From Strigops habroptila (lineage: Eukaryota > Chordata > Aves > Psittaciformes > Psittacidae): a stretch of 64,000 nucleotides of DNA. The DNA lies in assembly GCF_004027225.2 (NCBI RefSeq), contig NW_022651112.1:396414-460413 (forward strand), written 5' to 3'. Every line of letters begins with the position of its first letter. Positions within the stretch are counted from its first letter, which is position 1. This document shows positions 40,516 to 52,500 of this stretch, piece by piece. The position numbers were made by a program, and so were the translations under genes. The notes beneath the pieces are model-generated. The model searched no databases. It worked only from the letters and a program-made list of their open reading frames with translations, and was not told where the DNA came from.

Positions 40516-43500
40516 ATGCGGCGCTGGACGGAGCCGCTGAAGGCGCGCGCGGCGCGGTACGCGCTGGAGCGCTCGCTCGGGCCCTTCCTGGAGGAGCGGC
40601 TGCGGCTCGAGCAGCTCAGCCTGGACCTGCGCGGCGGCACCGGCTGCCTGCGCCTGCTGCGCCTCTGCGCGCCGGTGAGGCCCGGCCCCGGGCGGGGGGA
40701 GGGGTGCTCAGCCCCGGGGGTTGCTTCCCTCGGCCATCCCCGCTCGTCCTGCTCCTCCTCCAGGCCGTGGATGAGCTGCTGGCGGCGGCGGGAGCGCCCC
40801 TGGAGCTGCGCGAGGGCGTCCTGGGCTCCGTCACCGTCACCGTGCCCTGGGCCGCGCTGGGCTCCCGCTCCTGCGGGCTGCGGGTCACCGGGCTGCGCCT
40901 GGCGCTGCGCCCCCGTGAGCGGCGCCACCCCCCCGCTCCTCCGCCGGGCTCTCCCGGAACAACCCCCCCTCCGGTCCCGTCGTACCCACCCCGGTCCTGT
41001 CCCCCCCCGCTTCGGTCCTGTCCCCCCCCCCCGGTCCTGTCCCCCCCCTCTCCGGTCCTCTCCTCTCCCCGCTTCGGTCCTGTCCCCCCCCCCCCCGTCC
41101 GTCCGGTCCTGTCCCCCCCCTCTCCGGTGCTCTCCTCTCCCCGCTCCGGTCCTGTCCCCCCCTCGCTCCGGTCCTATCCCCCCCTTCCGGTCCCGTCGTA
41201 CCCACCCCGGTCCTATCCCCCCCCCCCGCTCCGGTCCTGTCCCCCCCCCCGCTCCGGTCCTATCCCCCCCCTCTTCGGTGCTGTCACCCCCCCCTCCGGT
41301 CCTATTCCCCCCTCCTCTCCGGTGCTGTCACTGGTTCCGTGTGTCCCCCCCGGAACCCTACCCCCCCCCCGGTGCCCCCTGTCACCCCTCCTATGGGTCA
41401 CCCGCCCTCTGGTCCTGTCACCCCCCCCGCCATGGCTCTCTCCCCAGGCTCTTTGTCCCCCCCCCGCCCCTCTCCTGCCCGTTCCCACATCCCTTTGTGC
41501 CCCCCCCTCATTGCACCGTGTCCCCGCAGGGCAGCGGGGGGGGCCGGGGGCTGCTCCCCCCTCCTCGCGCCGGCGAGACCCCCCCCCAGAGTTGCCCCCC
41601 CTGGAGGGGCTGGAGGCGCTGGCCCTGACCATTGATGGAGGTGGGGAAATGGGGGAGCGGGGGGGGGGGTTGGGGGGGGTCACATCTCACCCCCCCCCCC
41701 ATCGTGTGTCCCCCCCTCAGTGCTGCGCCGGCTGCGGGTGGAGCTGGAGGACACGGAGCTGCGGGTGGAGCTGCCGGGGGGGGTCCTGGAGCTGCGGCTG
41801 CCCAGGTGGGGGGGCCGGGGGGGGGCCTGGGGGGGTCACTGAAAGAGGGGGTTGGGAGGGGGGGGTTTAAGGGTAATGGCGGTTGTCACGATGGGATGTG
41901 ACCCCCCCGTGTCCCTCCCCAGGGTGGAATATGAGGACGAGGGGGGGCCGGGCCCGGGGCCCCCCCCGGTGCTGCTCAAGGGGCTGCGCTTCGGGGACCT
42001 GCGGCTGCTGTGGCACGAGCTGCCCCCCCCCGAGGCCCCGGTAGGTCACCGCCCCCCCCCCCCGGGGCCCCTCCCTGGGACCCCCCCAGGACCCCTCCTG
42101 TGACCCCCCCGTCCCCCCCCTGCCCCCAGGAGGCCGCCCCCCCCCCGCCGGTCCCGGTGGGGCTCAGCCCCGGCCCCTCCCGGCTCTCCCTGAGGCTGAA
42201 GCAGAACCAGGCGCTGCCAGGACCTGCGGTGGGTGCGGGGGGGGTCCTGGGGGTCAGTTATGGGTGCGGGGGGGGGTCCTGGGGGTCAGTTATGGGTGCG
42301 GGGGGGGTCCTGGGGGTCAGTTATGGGTGCGGGGGGGGTCCTGGGGGTCATTTATGGGTGCGGGGGGGGGGGCCTGGGGGTCAGTTATGGGTGCGGGGGG
42401 GGCCTGGGGGTCATTTATGGGTGCGGGGGGGGGTCCTGGGGGTCAGTTATGGGTGCGGGGGGGGTTCTGGGGGGTCGTTTACGGGTGCTGAGGGGTTTGG
42501 GGGTGCAGAGTGGGTGCCATGGGGGGGTGTGGGGGTTGGGGTGCAGGCTTTGGGGTGCTGATGGCCCCGGGGGGTGCAGGTGGAGGTGCAGGGGGAGGTG
42601 GGGGCCCTGCACTTGCTGCTGCCCCCCCCACTGCTGGGGGCCCTGTGGGGGCTGCTGGGAACCTTCGACCCCCCCGGTGAGTGACCCCCAAACCTGGGTC
42701 CTTGGGGGGAGGCGCCCCAACATCCGGGTCTTTGGGGGGGGTGGTTTGGGGGGGGGGGGCTCCCCCACTGCCTGGGTCCCTTTGGGGAGGGGGTTTGGGG
42801 GGCTCCCTTTGGGGGTGTTTTGGGGGCATCCTTGGGGGGTTGGGGGTCCATTGGGGGGGGTTTGGGAGGGGTCGCTTTGGGGGTTCGTTTATGGGGGTTT
42901 TGGGGGGTCCCATTGTTGGGAGGGTGGTTTGGGGGCTGAATTGTGGGGGTGGTTTTAGGGGTGTTCTCAGGGGTCCCATTGTGGGGAGGGCTGTGGGGGG
43001 TGTTTTGGGGGGTGTTTTGGGGTGTCCTCCCCCCCATCACTGTCTCCCCAGATCCCGGCCCCCCCCCCGCGGGGCGCAGCCGCCCCCTGGGCCCCCAGGA
43101 CCTGCAGCTGATCGAGCGGGAGCTGAGCCGCTGCCTGCGGGGGGGGGACCCCCCGGACCCCCCCGGGGACCCCCCTGGTGCTGGTGAGACCCTGGGGTTG
43201 GGGGGCACTGGGGGGTGGGGGGGGCCTGGGGGTGCTCTGGGGTGTTGGAGCAGGTATTGGGGAAGGCACTGGAGGGACCGTTGGGTGCTCAGGGGGGTCT
43301 CTGGGTGCTCGGGGGGGTTCTAACCACTTCCCCCCCCCCCCCAGAGCTGTTCTACTCCATGACGGGCTCCCTGGGGGGGCAGAGCCCGGCCCCCCCCGAG
43401 GCCACGCCCCCCCCCAGCCCCTCCCCCAGCGCTGCGGTGAGTAACGGGGGGACCCTGGGAGGGTTGGGGGTGCTTTTGGGGTGATGGGGGGGGCAGCAGC

Positions 43501-46500
43501 ATTGACCCCTCCTATTCCTCCCCCCCCCAGGGCAGCCCCCGCTTCCAGCCTCCCTCCTCCCGGCACTCACCCCCACCCGGTAAGTGCTGGGGGGGGGACG
43601 GGGGTGTGTGTGTCAATGGCGGGGGGGTCACTTGGGGTTTCCCCCCCAGGGGGGTGATTTGGGGTGTCGTCCCCCCCCAGCACTGACGCTGTCACAGGGC
43701 AGGGCCCCCCCCGGCCGGGGGGGTGCCGGGTGCGGGTGACACTGGGCACGGTGACGATGGCGCTGCCCCAACCGGGGTGTCCCCCCCCCCCGCGGGGACG
43801 AGCAGCTCCTGTGGGGGGCGCTGTGCGGCGGCCATGCCCTGCCCTTCCCCCACCTCAGGTACGTGACACCCCCCCCCGCCGTGACCCCCAAATCCGGTCA
43901 CCCCCCCATATCCCCCACTTTGTCATTTGCATTGTCGCTTCCTTCCCTCCCCCATGTGTGCCCCCCCCACATGTCCCACCCGATCCAGTTTCCCTGTTCC
44001 CCCCCCGTTCATGTGTTCCCGTGCTCCCCTCCACCTTGTGTCCCCCCCTTGTCGCATGTGTCCCCCCCCATAACTCCTTCACCCCCCCATGTCCTTGTGT
44101 CCCGCACATCTCCCCCTTTCCCACCGTCCCCCATGCCCCCCCCCCGCTGACCCCGTGTCCCCCCCCCAGGCTGCAGGCGGGGGGCGCACAGGGGGGGCTG
44201 GAGCTGGGCGCCGCGGGGGGGCCCCGGGGGCACCTCGGGGTCGCCCGCATGGAGCTGACGGAGGAGCTGCCGGGGGAGGAGCCGCACCGCCTGCAGGTGG
44301 GCGGGGCCAAGGGCAGGGGGCGGGGCCTGCATGGGGGGGCGGAGCTTGGGAGAGAGGAGTCTGCAGGTGGGGCCTATTGGGGGCGTGGCTTAAGGGGGTG
44401 GAGCCTGGTGGTGGGAGGGGGCAAAGAGTGGTGAGGGGCGGAGCTTAAAAAGGCAGGGCATTGGGTGGGGTTCAATGGGGCGTGGCCGGGGAGGAGGCGT
44501 GGCCATGCCCATGTTGGGAGGGATGGGGCGGAGCCCACCGGAGCCCCGCCCCTGACCCCACCTCCAGGTGCTGCGGTTCCCCCCTGGCCCCCCCCCGGCC
44601 CAGCCCTGCCTGCGCCTGCGCTACGGCCCCCCCACCCCTCTTGGCCCTGGGGAGCCTCCCCTGAAGGTGAGTGGGGTTGGGGGGGCCCCGGTGCCCCCCA
44701 AGGTGGGATGGGGGGGGCCCAAAACACCAGAGAGGGGGGAAAGACCCGGGAGGGGGGCTCCGCAGTCCCGCCCCTCAAAGACACCCCCTGGACTTCCTGT
44801 GTGCTGCCCTCCCAGCCCCTCTTTATCTGCATCCCAGGATCCATGACCCCCCTCCCTTATGCTTTGTCCTTGTGCTCCCCAGCAAACCCTGTGATTGCGC
44901 CATGACCCCCCCCCCGACCCCCATCGACTCCCCCCGGCCCCCATCTTCACCCTTGGATGACCCCTCCCGGGCCCCCCGTGATCCCCCCGACCCCCCCTGA
45001 CCCCCAGTGCCCCCCAGGAGCCGCCCCCCCCGCGGGAGCTGTCGCTGGACCTCGGCCCTCTGGAGAGTGACCTGGACCTGGGGCTGCTCGAGCGCTTTGC
45101 CCCCGCCCTCGTTGGATTAGGCCCCGCCCCCGGCACGGACACGCCCCCCGGCGAGGTGGGCGGGGCTTGGGAGAGGGGCGTGGCTTGCCGAGTGAGGGGA
45201 GGGGCTTAAGATGAAGAAAGGGGGCTTTAGGGGCAGGGCTTAAGGGGGAAGGGGTGGAGCTTGGCCGGGGGTGGGGTCGGGGTAGCTCAAAGGGGCGGGG
45301 CTTATGGTAATGACTTGGCTCGATGGGTTGCTGTAGGCGTGGCCTAGAAGTAACTCCGCCCCCCTTTCCCCAGGAGTGGGCGTGGCCTCGCGTGCGGTGG
45401 GCGGCGCCAAGGGCGGTGCTTCGGCTGCGGCTGCCCCGGGTCGACCTTCGCCCCCCCCCGGCGCGGGGGCCCCCCCCGAGCCTGCGCCCCGAGAGCCTGC
45501 GGCTGGAGATGGGGGCACCCCGCGGTGCGGGGGGGCCGCGGGGGGGGGCGCTGGTCTGCTCCCGCCTCCTGGGTGAGGGGGGGACCAGGGGGCTTGGGGG
45601 GGGGAGGGACATGGGGGGACACTGTGAGGGTGCCCTGGTCTGCATCTGCCTCCTGGGTAAGGGGGGGGTGTATGGGGGGGGATATGTGGGGGGGTTGGGG
45701 GACATTAGGGAGAGATTGGGGGGTCATGGGAGAGCACAGTGTTATAGGTGGACATGAGGTGTTGGGGGGGGCATAGAAGAGTCATGGGGGGGGCGTGGAG
45801 GGACATGAGGTGTCATGGGGGGGGCACAGGAGAGTAAGGGAGAGATGTGACAGGGACACCAATGGGTATTGTGGGATGTGGGGAGCACACAGGGGAATGT
45901 GGGGTGTGGGGAAGGCTTGTGCTCATGTCCTGCGGGGGGGCTGGGGGGGTCTCAGCTGTGACACCCCCCCGTGTCCCCCCCCAGTGGTGTACGAGGCCGA
46001 GGACATGGGCACCATCCCCTGCCTGCGCGTGGAACCCGGCCCCGGCCCCGGGGGCACCCGCTGCCTGCCCACGTGAGGGGGCACCCATGGGAGGCTGGGG
46101 GGGTCCCCTTGGTGGGGGGGGGGACACCTGGATATTGGGGTCTTTTGGATGGGAGGGGGTACGCCTGGTGGGGCAGGATGTGGATGTCGGGGTCCCGTGG
46201 GTACCTCTTGGATCCCCTTTTGTGGGGTCACCTGGTCCTGGGGTGCTGGCGGGGGGGGGTTGGGGTGTCCATGTCCCCCCCATGTGTGGAGCTGGACACC
46301 CCCGTGGGTCCCACAGGCTGGAGGTGACGGTGCCTGAACCCCCCTCAGGGGCCCCCCCCGGATCCCCCCCGAGCCCCTTCTCGGCCCAGCGCAGCATCTA
46401 CGAGAGCCATGAGGTGGGGGCACCCCTGGGGGGGCCCTATGGGGATTGGGGGTGTCTGTGGGAGCGTTCTGGGTGGGTCCTTTGAGGGGGGTCTGGGGGG

Positions 46501-49500
46501 GTCCTCGAGTATGGGAGGTCCGTGGGGGGCGGGGGATGTTGTTTCAGGGCTCATTGGGGGTCCCTGGTGGGGTTCAGGGGTGTCTCTGGTGCCATTGGGG
46601 GGGTCTCTGGGGGGGGTCTGTGGGGGTCGCTGTGGGATGGGGGGTGTTTCCAGGGCCATTGGGGATCCCTAGGGATTTTGGGGGGTCTTTTGGGAGTTTT
46701 GGGGGTGTAGTTGGGGGTCTCTTGGGGGGGTGAAGTGTTCTTTGGGGGGGTCTGTGTGGGTCTCGCCCCCCCATTTCATGTGTGTGTGTCATTCCCCCCC
46801 CCCCCCCCCCCCAGCTGGTGCTGCCGGGGACCCCCCAGGAGCTGGGGGCGTTCGTGGGGGGGGCGCTGGGGGGCGCCCCCTGCAGCCTGCGGCTGGCACT
46901 GCCCCGCGCCCACCTCAGCCTGCGCCCCCCCGCGCTGCTGCAGCGGCTCTACAGCAGGTGGGGGGGGCCCTGGGTGGGGGGTCCTCAGGGTGGGGTCCCC
47001 ATTTGGGTGTCCATTGGATGAGGGGTCCTTTTAGGGGGGGCCCTGGGTGGGGGTTCCATTTGGGGGTGTGCCCTTTTTGGGGGGTCCTTCGGATGGGGGT
47101 CTCTTGGTTGGGGGTCCCCAAATTGGGGGTTCCATCTGGGGAGGGGTCCCTTGGTTGGGGAGTTCTTTTGGAGCCTCGGAAGGGTTTTGGGGGGTGGGAC
47201 ACTTGGGGGTCCTGCTGGGGGTGGGGGTGCAGGTTGGGGGGTGTTTTGGGTTCCCCACTGTTGGGGTGCTGGGTTTTGGGGCCCCACTTTTGGGGGCCTT
47301 TGGGGGGGGGTGTGTGATTTGAGGGGGGGGCATGTTGGAGTGCCCATTGCAGGGGGGGAGCAGCGAGAAGTTGAGGGTTCTAATTGGGGGGGAGGTTTGG
47401 GAGTCCCTGTTTTGGGGGGTCCCTTTTGGGGTGGGGGTGTCCCTGGGTTGGGGGTTCCTTATGGGGTGTCTCCCCCCCAACGTGGCTCCCCCCCTCATGT
47501 CATATGTGTCCCCCCCCCGGCCTCCCAGGATCAATGAGCTCCTGCTGTGGGAGCCGGCTGGCCCCGCCCCCTCTGGAGACCACGCCCCTTCGGCGGGAAA
47601 CCACGCCCCCTTTGGAAGCCACGCCCCCAGCGCAGGCTCCGCCCCCTCCAGCTCTGACACCTTCAAGCCCTGCAAATCAGCCCCGGGCACGGGTGAGCGG
47701 GGGGGGGGCCCCCAAACCGGGACCCCCCCAAACCGGGACCCCCCAAACCCGCACCCCGGGTCCCCATTGACCCCTGACCCCCCCAGACTCCGATGAGGAG
47801 GAGGAGGAGGAAGAGGAGGATGACGAAGGCCCCGGGGTGCCCCCGGGGGCCGTGGCCACCCCCCCCCAGAGCAGCGTCGTTGTGCTCATCACTGTCCCGC
47901 GGGGCCGTGTCACCGCCGACTGTCACCCCCCGGTGCGTCCGGCCCCCCCTTGTCACCCCAGTGTCACCCCCAGTGCCTCTCCATCACCCCTCTGTCCCTT
48001 CGGGGTCCCTGTGGCCCCCCCCATATTCCCCTTTGTGTCACTTGGGGGCCCCCAAAGCCCCTTCAGGTTCCCCAGCCTCCCCATGGACCCCATTGTCACT
48101 CCAGCCCCCCCCCCGCAACCCCCCCCGTGTCCCTTTGGGGTCACCCCTTGTTCCCCTTGTGTCACCCTGGATGCCCCCATCCCCTTGGGGGAACCACTTG
48201 GGGGTTCCCTGAGCCCCCCCAGGGCCCCGCTGGGACCCCCCCCATCACCCTGTGTCACGTTGGGGTCACCTCTTTGTTCCCCGTGTATCACCCTGGCCCC
48301 CCCCACCCCTTTTATGTCACATGGGGGTCCTCTGAGACCCCCCCCAATACCCCCCTGGGACCCTCCTTGTCCCTTTGGGGTCACCCCTTGTTTTCCCTGT
48401 GTCACCCTGGACCCCCCCATCCCCCTTTACATCACTTGGGGGGGGGGGGGGGAGTCCAACCCCCCCCCAAATGACCTGAGGTGACCCCCCCTCCCTCCCC
48501 CTCCCCAGGCGGGGTCACCGGGGTCACGGCTGGTGCTGGAGGTGGGGGAGGGGCGGCTCTGCCTCGTGCCCACCCCGGGGGGGCGGCGGGGGGGGGCCGG
48601 GGCCTGCGCTGAGGTGATGGAGCTGCGGCTGTGGCACGGTAAGGGGGGGGGGGCGAACGGAATAGGGGGGGGCCCAAAAGGGGAGGGGGGACCCCAAATG
48701 GGAGGGGGGGGGGGAATGAAGGGGGGAGAAATAGGGGGGATGACACCCCTTGAATGGCAGAGGAAGCCCAAATGGGGGGGGGGGGGGCCGCCAGAACAAG
48801 GGGGGGCCCTAAAATGGGGGGGTTGGGGGGTGGGTTGGGGGTGTCCCGTTGGGGGTGTCCCAGGTTTGGGGGGCTCCTGGGGAGGTCCTAGTGACTAATG
48901 GGGGGGGGTCCTGGGGGCATAAAGGAGTCCGGGGGGGAGGGTCTGTGTGTTTGGGGGGGGGGGGGGTCAGGGGCTCCCCAGCCCCCTCCCCCCCCCCACT
49001 GTTTCCCCCCCCCCCCAGGGCCGGTGCCAGAGGAGGGGGGGGAGGAGCTGGAAGTGCCGGGGGGGGAGGGGCCGTCCCCCCCTCTGCAGCTTGTGATTGG
49101 TCCATGGGAGGAGCCGGGGCCCCCCCCTGAGGCCCCCCCAGATCCCCGGATGTTGGTGCTGGCGCTGGAGAGTGACCTGAGCCCCCCCGGGGACACCCGG
49201 GTGAGGGGACATGGGGGGACATGGGGGGCTATGGGGGGGGGATGTGGGGGGGACATGGGGTGACCCCCTCCCCGTGTCCCCCCCCAGGAGCTGGTGGTGT
49301 CGGTGGCCCTGCAGGGGGCGCTGTTGCAGCACCGCCCCGCCCCCCCCGCGCAGCATTGGTTCAGCCAGGTGGGGGGGGGGGGGGGGGCATTTGGGGGCCC
49401 CACTTTTGGGATGGCCCATTTGGCGGGGGGGGGGTGGGATTTGGGGGTCCTTATTGGGGGGGTCCCCAGTTTGTGGTTCCCAGTTGGTTGATGACATTGG

Positions 49501-52500
49501 GGGTCCCTGTTGGGGGGGTTTTGGGGGTTCCTCTCTTTGGGGTTCTCTGTTTTGGGGTCCCCATTTGAGGGGGGGTTGTTTGGGGAGGTTCCTGTTGGGG
49601 GTGATTTGGGGGTTCCCTTGTTTAGGGGTCCCCCCTGTTTTGGGGTCCCCATTGGGAGGGGAGTGTTTGGGGAGGTGCCTGTTGTGGGTGATTTGGGGGT
49701 TCCCTTGTTTAGGGGTCCCTCCTGTTTTGGGGTCCCCATTGGGGGGGATGTTTGGGGGGGTCCCTGTTGTGGGTGATTTGGGGGTTCCCCTGTTTAGGGG
49801 TCCCTCCTGTTTTGGGGTCCCCATTCGAGGGGGGTGTGTTTGGGGGGGTCCCTGTTGTGGGTGATTTGGGGGTTCCCCTATTTGGGGGTCTCTGTTTTGG
49901 GGTCCCCCTTTGAGGGGCTGTTTGGCGGGGGGGGATCCCTGGTGGGGGGTGTTTTCGGGGCGGGGGGGGGATCCCTGGTGGGGGGTGTTTTGGGGGTTGC
50001 CCTTTTTGGGGGTCCCTATTGGGGGGGTGTTGTTTGGAGGGGTCCCTGTTGTGGCTGATTTGGGGGGTTCTCCTGTTTGGGGATCCCCATGGGGGATCCT
50101 TGGGCAGGGTCCCTATTTTGGGGTCCCCCTTAGGGGGGGTGCTTGGGGGGGGGGGGGGGGCCGTTTCCGGGGTGCCCACCCGCACCCCCCCCCCCCCGCA
50201 GCTGCTGGCGCTGCTGGCGCTGGAGGATGAGCCGGTTTTGGGGTACACGGCGCCGACCCCCCTGACCCGGCTCCACCTGCACCTGCGCCGCTGCGGCCTC
50301 CACTACCGGTGGGGGCACCCCCGGGGCGGGGGGGGCACCTCATGGGCACGGCAACAAATGGGGGTCCTTTGGGGGGGGGGGGGCACCCCGATATATATTG
50401 GGGTCTCTTTGGGGGGGCACCCCAATATATTGGTTCTGTGGGGGGGTGTCTTTGGGATGGGGGGGACCCCAAAATGGGTAGAACCCAGAGGGGGGGGGGA
50501 GGTTAAATGGGAGGGGGGGGGACCCCGAATGAGGGGGGGGGGCACTCGAGTGGGGACCCTGAGATGGGGGGTTGGTTTGGGGGGGTCCCTGTTGTGGGTG
50601 ATTTGGGGGTTCCCCTATTTGGGGGTCTCTGTTTTGGGGTCACCCTTTGAGGGGCTGTTTGGTGGGGGGGGATCCCTGGTGGGGGGTGTTTTCGGGGGGG
50701 GGGTGTCCCCGGTTTGGGGGGTCGTGGGAGGGAAATGGGGGTCGTGGGGGGTGGTCCATGGTTTTGGGGTCCCCTTTGGGGGGGGCACCCCAATATATTG
50801 GTCCCCTGGGGGGGCCCTGGATCCTTTAGGTGGGGGGCACCCCAAAGTGGGCGTCCATTAGAGGGGTGCTGGTGTCTATGGGCGGGGGGTTCACACCCCA
50901 ACATGGGGGTGGGGTGGGGGTGCGAGGTATTGGGGTCCCCCCTGACCCCCCCTGTGCCCCCCCCCCAGACCCCCCCCGCTCCCGCTGCGTGTCCTGGTCA
51001 CCGCCGAGACCCTCAGTGTCACCAGCAGCAGCGTCCCCGACACCAGCACGTTCCTGCTGCGGTGAGGGGGGGGGACACCCCAACATTGGGGGGGGACCCC
51101 CATGGGGGAAGTGGGGCGCCCCAATACAGGAGGAGATGAGACCCGGGGCGGGGGGGGGGGGGGGTCTCTCCCCATATGGGACATGGGGACATTGATAGTT
51201 GGGAAAGAAGCTGATATGGGGGGGGAGGGACACGCATGGGGGGGGACCCCGAAGTTGAAGGGGGGGGACCCCAACGTGTGTGGCGCCCCCTGCAGGCTGC
51301 TGGTGGACGATGGCGCCGTCCTCCTCAGCGACCGCTGGCGGGAGCCGAGGCTCGAGCTGCAGAGAGGTACCGGGGACCCCCCCCCCGTGTGACCCCCCCC
51401 CCGTGTGACCCCCCTCCCCGTGTGACCCCCCCCCCCCCCCGTGACCCCCCCATCACCCCCCCGCGGGAGCAGGGACCCACAGGCCCCATTGGCCCCCCCC
51501 CAGATTTCATCTGTGTCCTGGACGTCGACTTCCTGGAGCTGCTGCTGAGCTCGTGGAAGGGCAACGGCGAAGGGCAGAGCCCGGTCAGTTGGGGGGCAGT
51601 TGTGGGGCAGAGCTTGGCCGGTTGGGGGGCAGTTGTGGGTCAGAGCTTGGCCAGTTGGGGGGCAGTCGTGGGGCAGAGCCCGGTCAGTTGGGGGGCAGTT
51701 GTGGGGCAGAGCTTGGCCAGTTGGGGGGAAGTTGGGGGGCAGTTGTGGGGCAGAGCCCGGTCAGTTGGGGGGCAGTTGTGGGGCAGAGCTTGGCCAGTTG
51801 GGGGGAAGTTGGGGGGCAGTTGTGGGGCAGAGCCCGGTCAGTTGGGGGGCAGTTGTGGGGCAGAGCTTGGCCAGTTGGGGGGAAGTTGGGGGGCAGTTGT
51901 GGGGCAGAGCCCGGTCAGTTGTGGGGCAGTTGGGGGGCAGCTGTGGGGCAGAGGGGACTGGGGGCTGAGATGGGAGCTATGGGGCAGGTGGGCTGAGATG
52001 GGGTTGGAGGCCTGAGAGAGAGGTCAAGGGGTAGCCGTGGAAGAGAAAGGGAGCTGGGGGGCAGCGGAAGTTGCTATGGGGTAGGGGGGGCCATAGGGTG
52101 CAGGGAGCAAGCCTGGGGCAGAGGGAACTGTTATGGGGCACATGAGGTTCAGTGGGGCAGAGGGGGGCTCTGTGGGTCGCTATGGGTCAGCCTGACCCAC
52201 ATCTCCAGCCCTGCCCCCGGGACGAGCTGCGCCTGGCGCCCGCCCGCCTGCGGGCCCGGACCTGCCCCGACAGCGCCGCCGCCATCGCCCAGCTCCTGCG
52301 GCACCTCTCCGGCCCCACGGCGCGACCCACGGCGCGACCCACACCCGGCCCCACACCCGGCCCCACTGCCGGCCCTGCCCCAGCCCATGGGGACACCCAG
52401 GTGGGTGGGGGGGTGCTGGAGGCCCCGCGGGGAACCCCTCACGGGGACTCTCAGTGCCCCACAGTGACCCCCAAGTGGGGCTGTGAGGACCCCATTGCTG

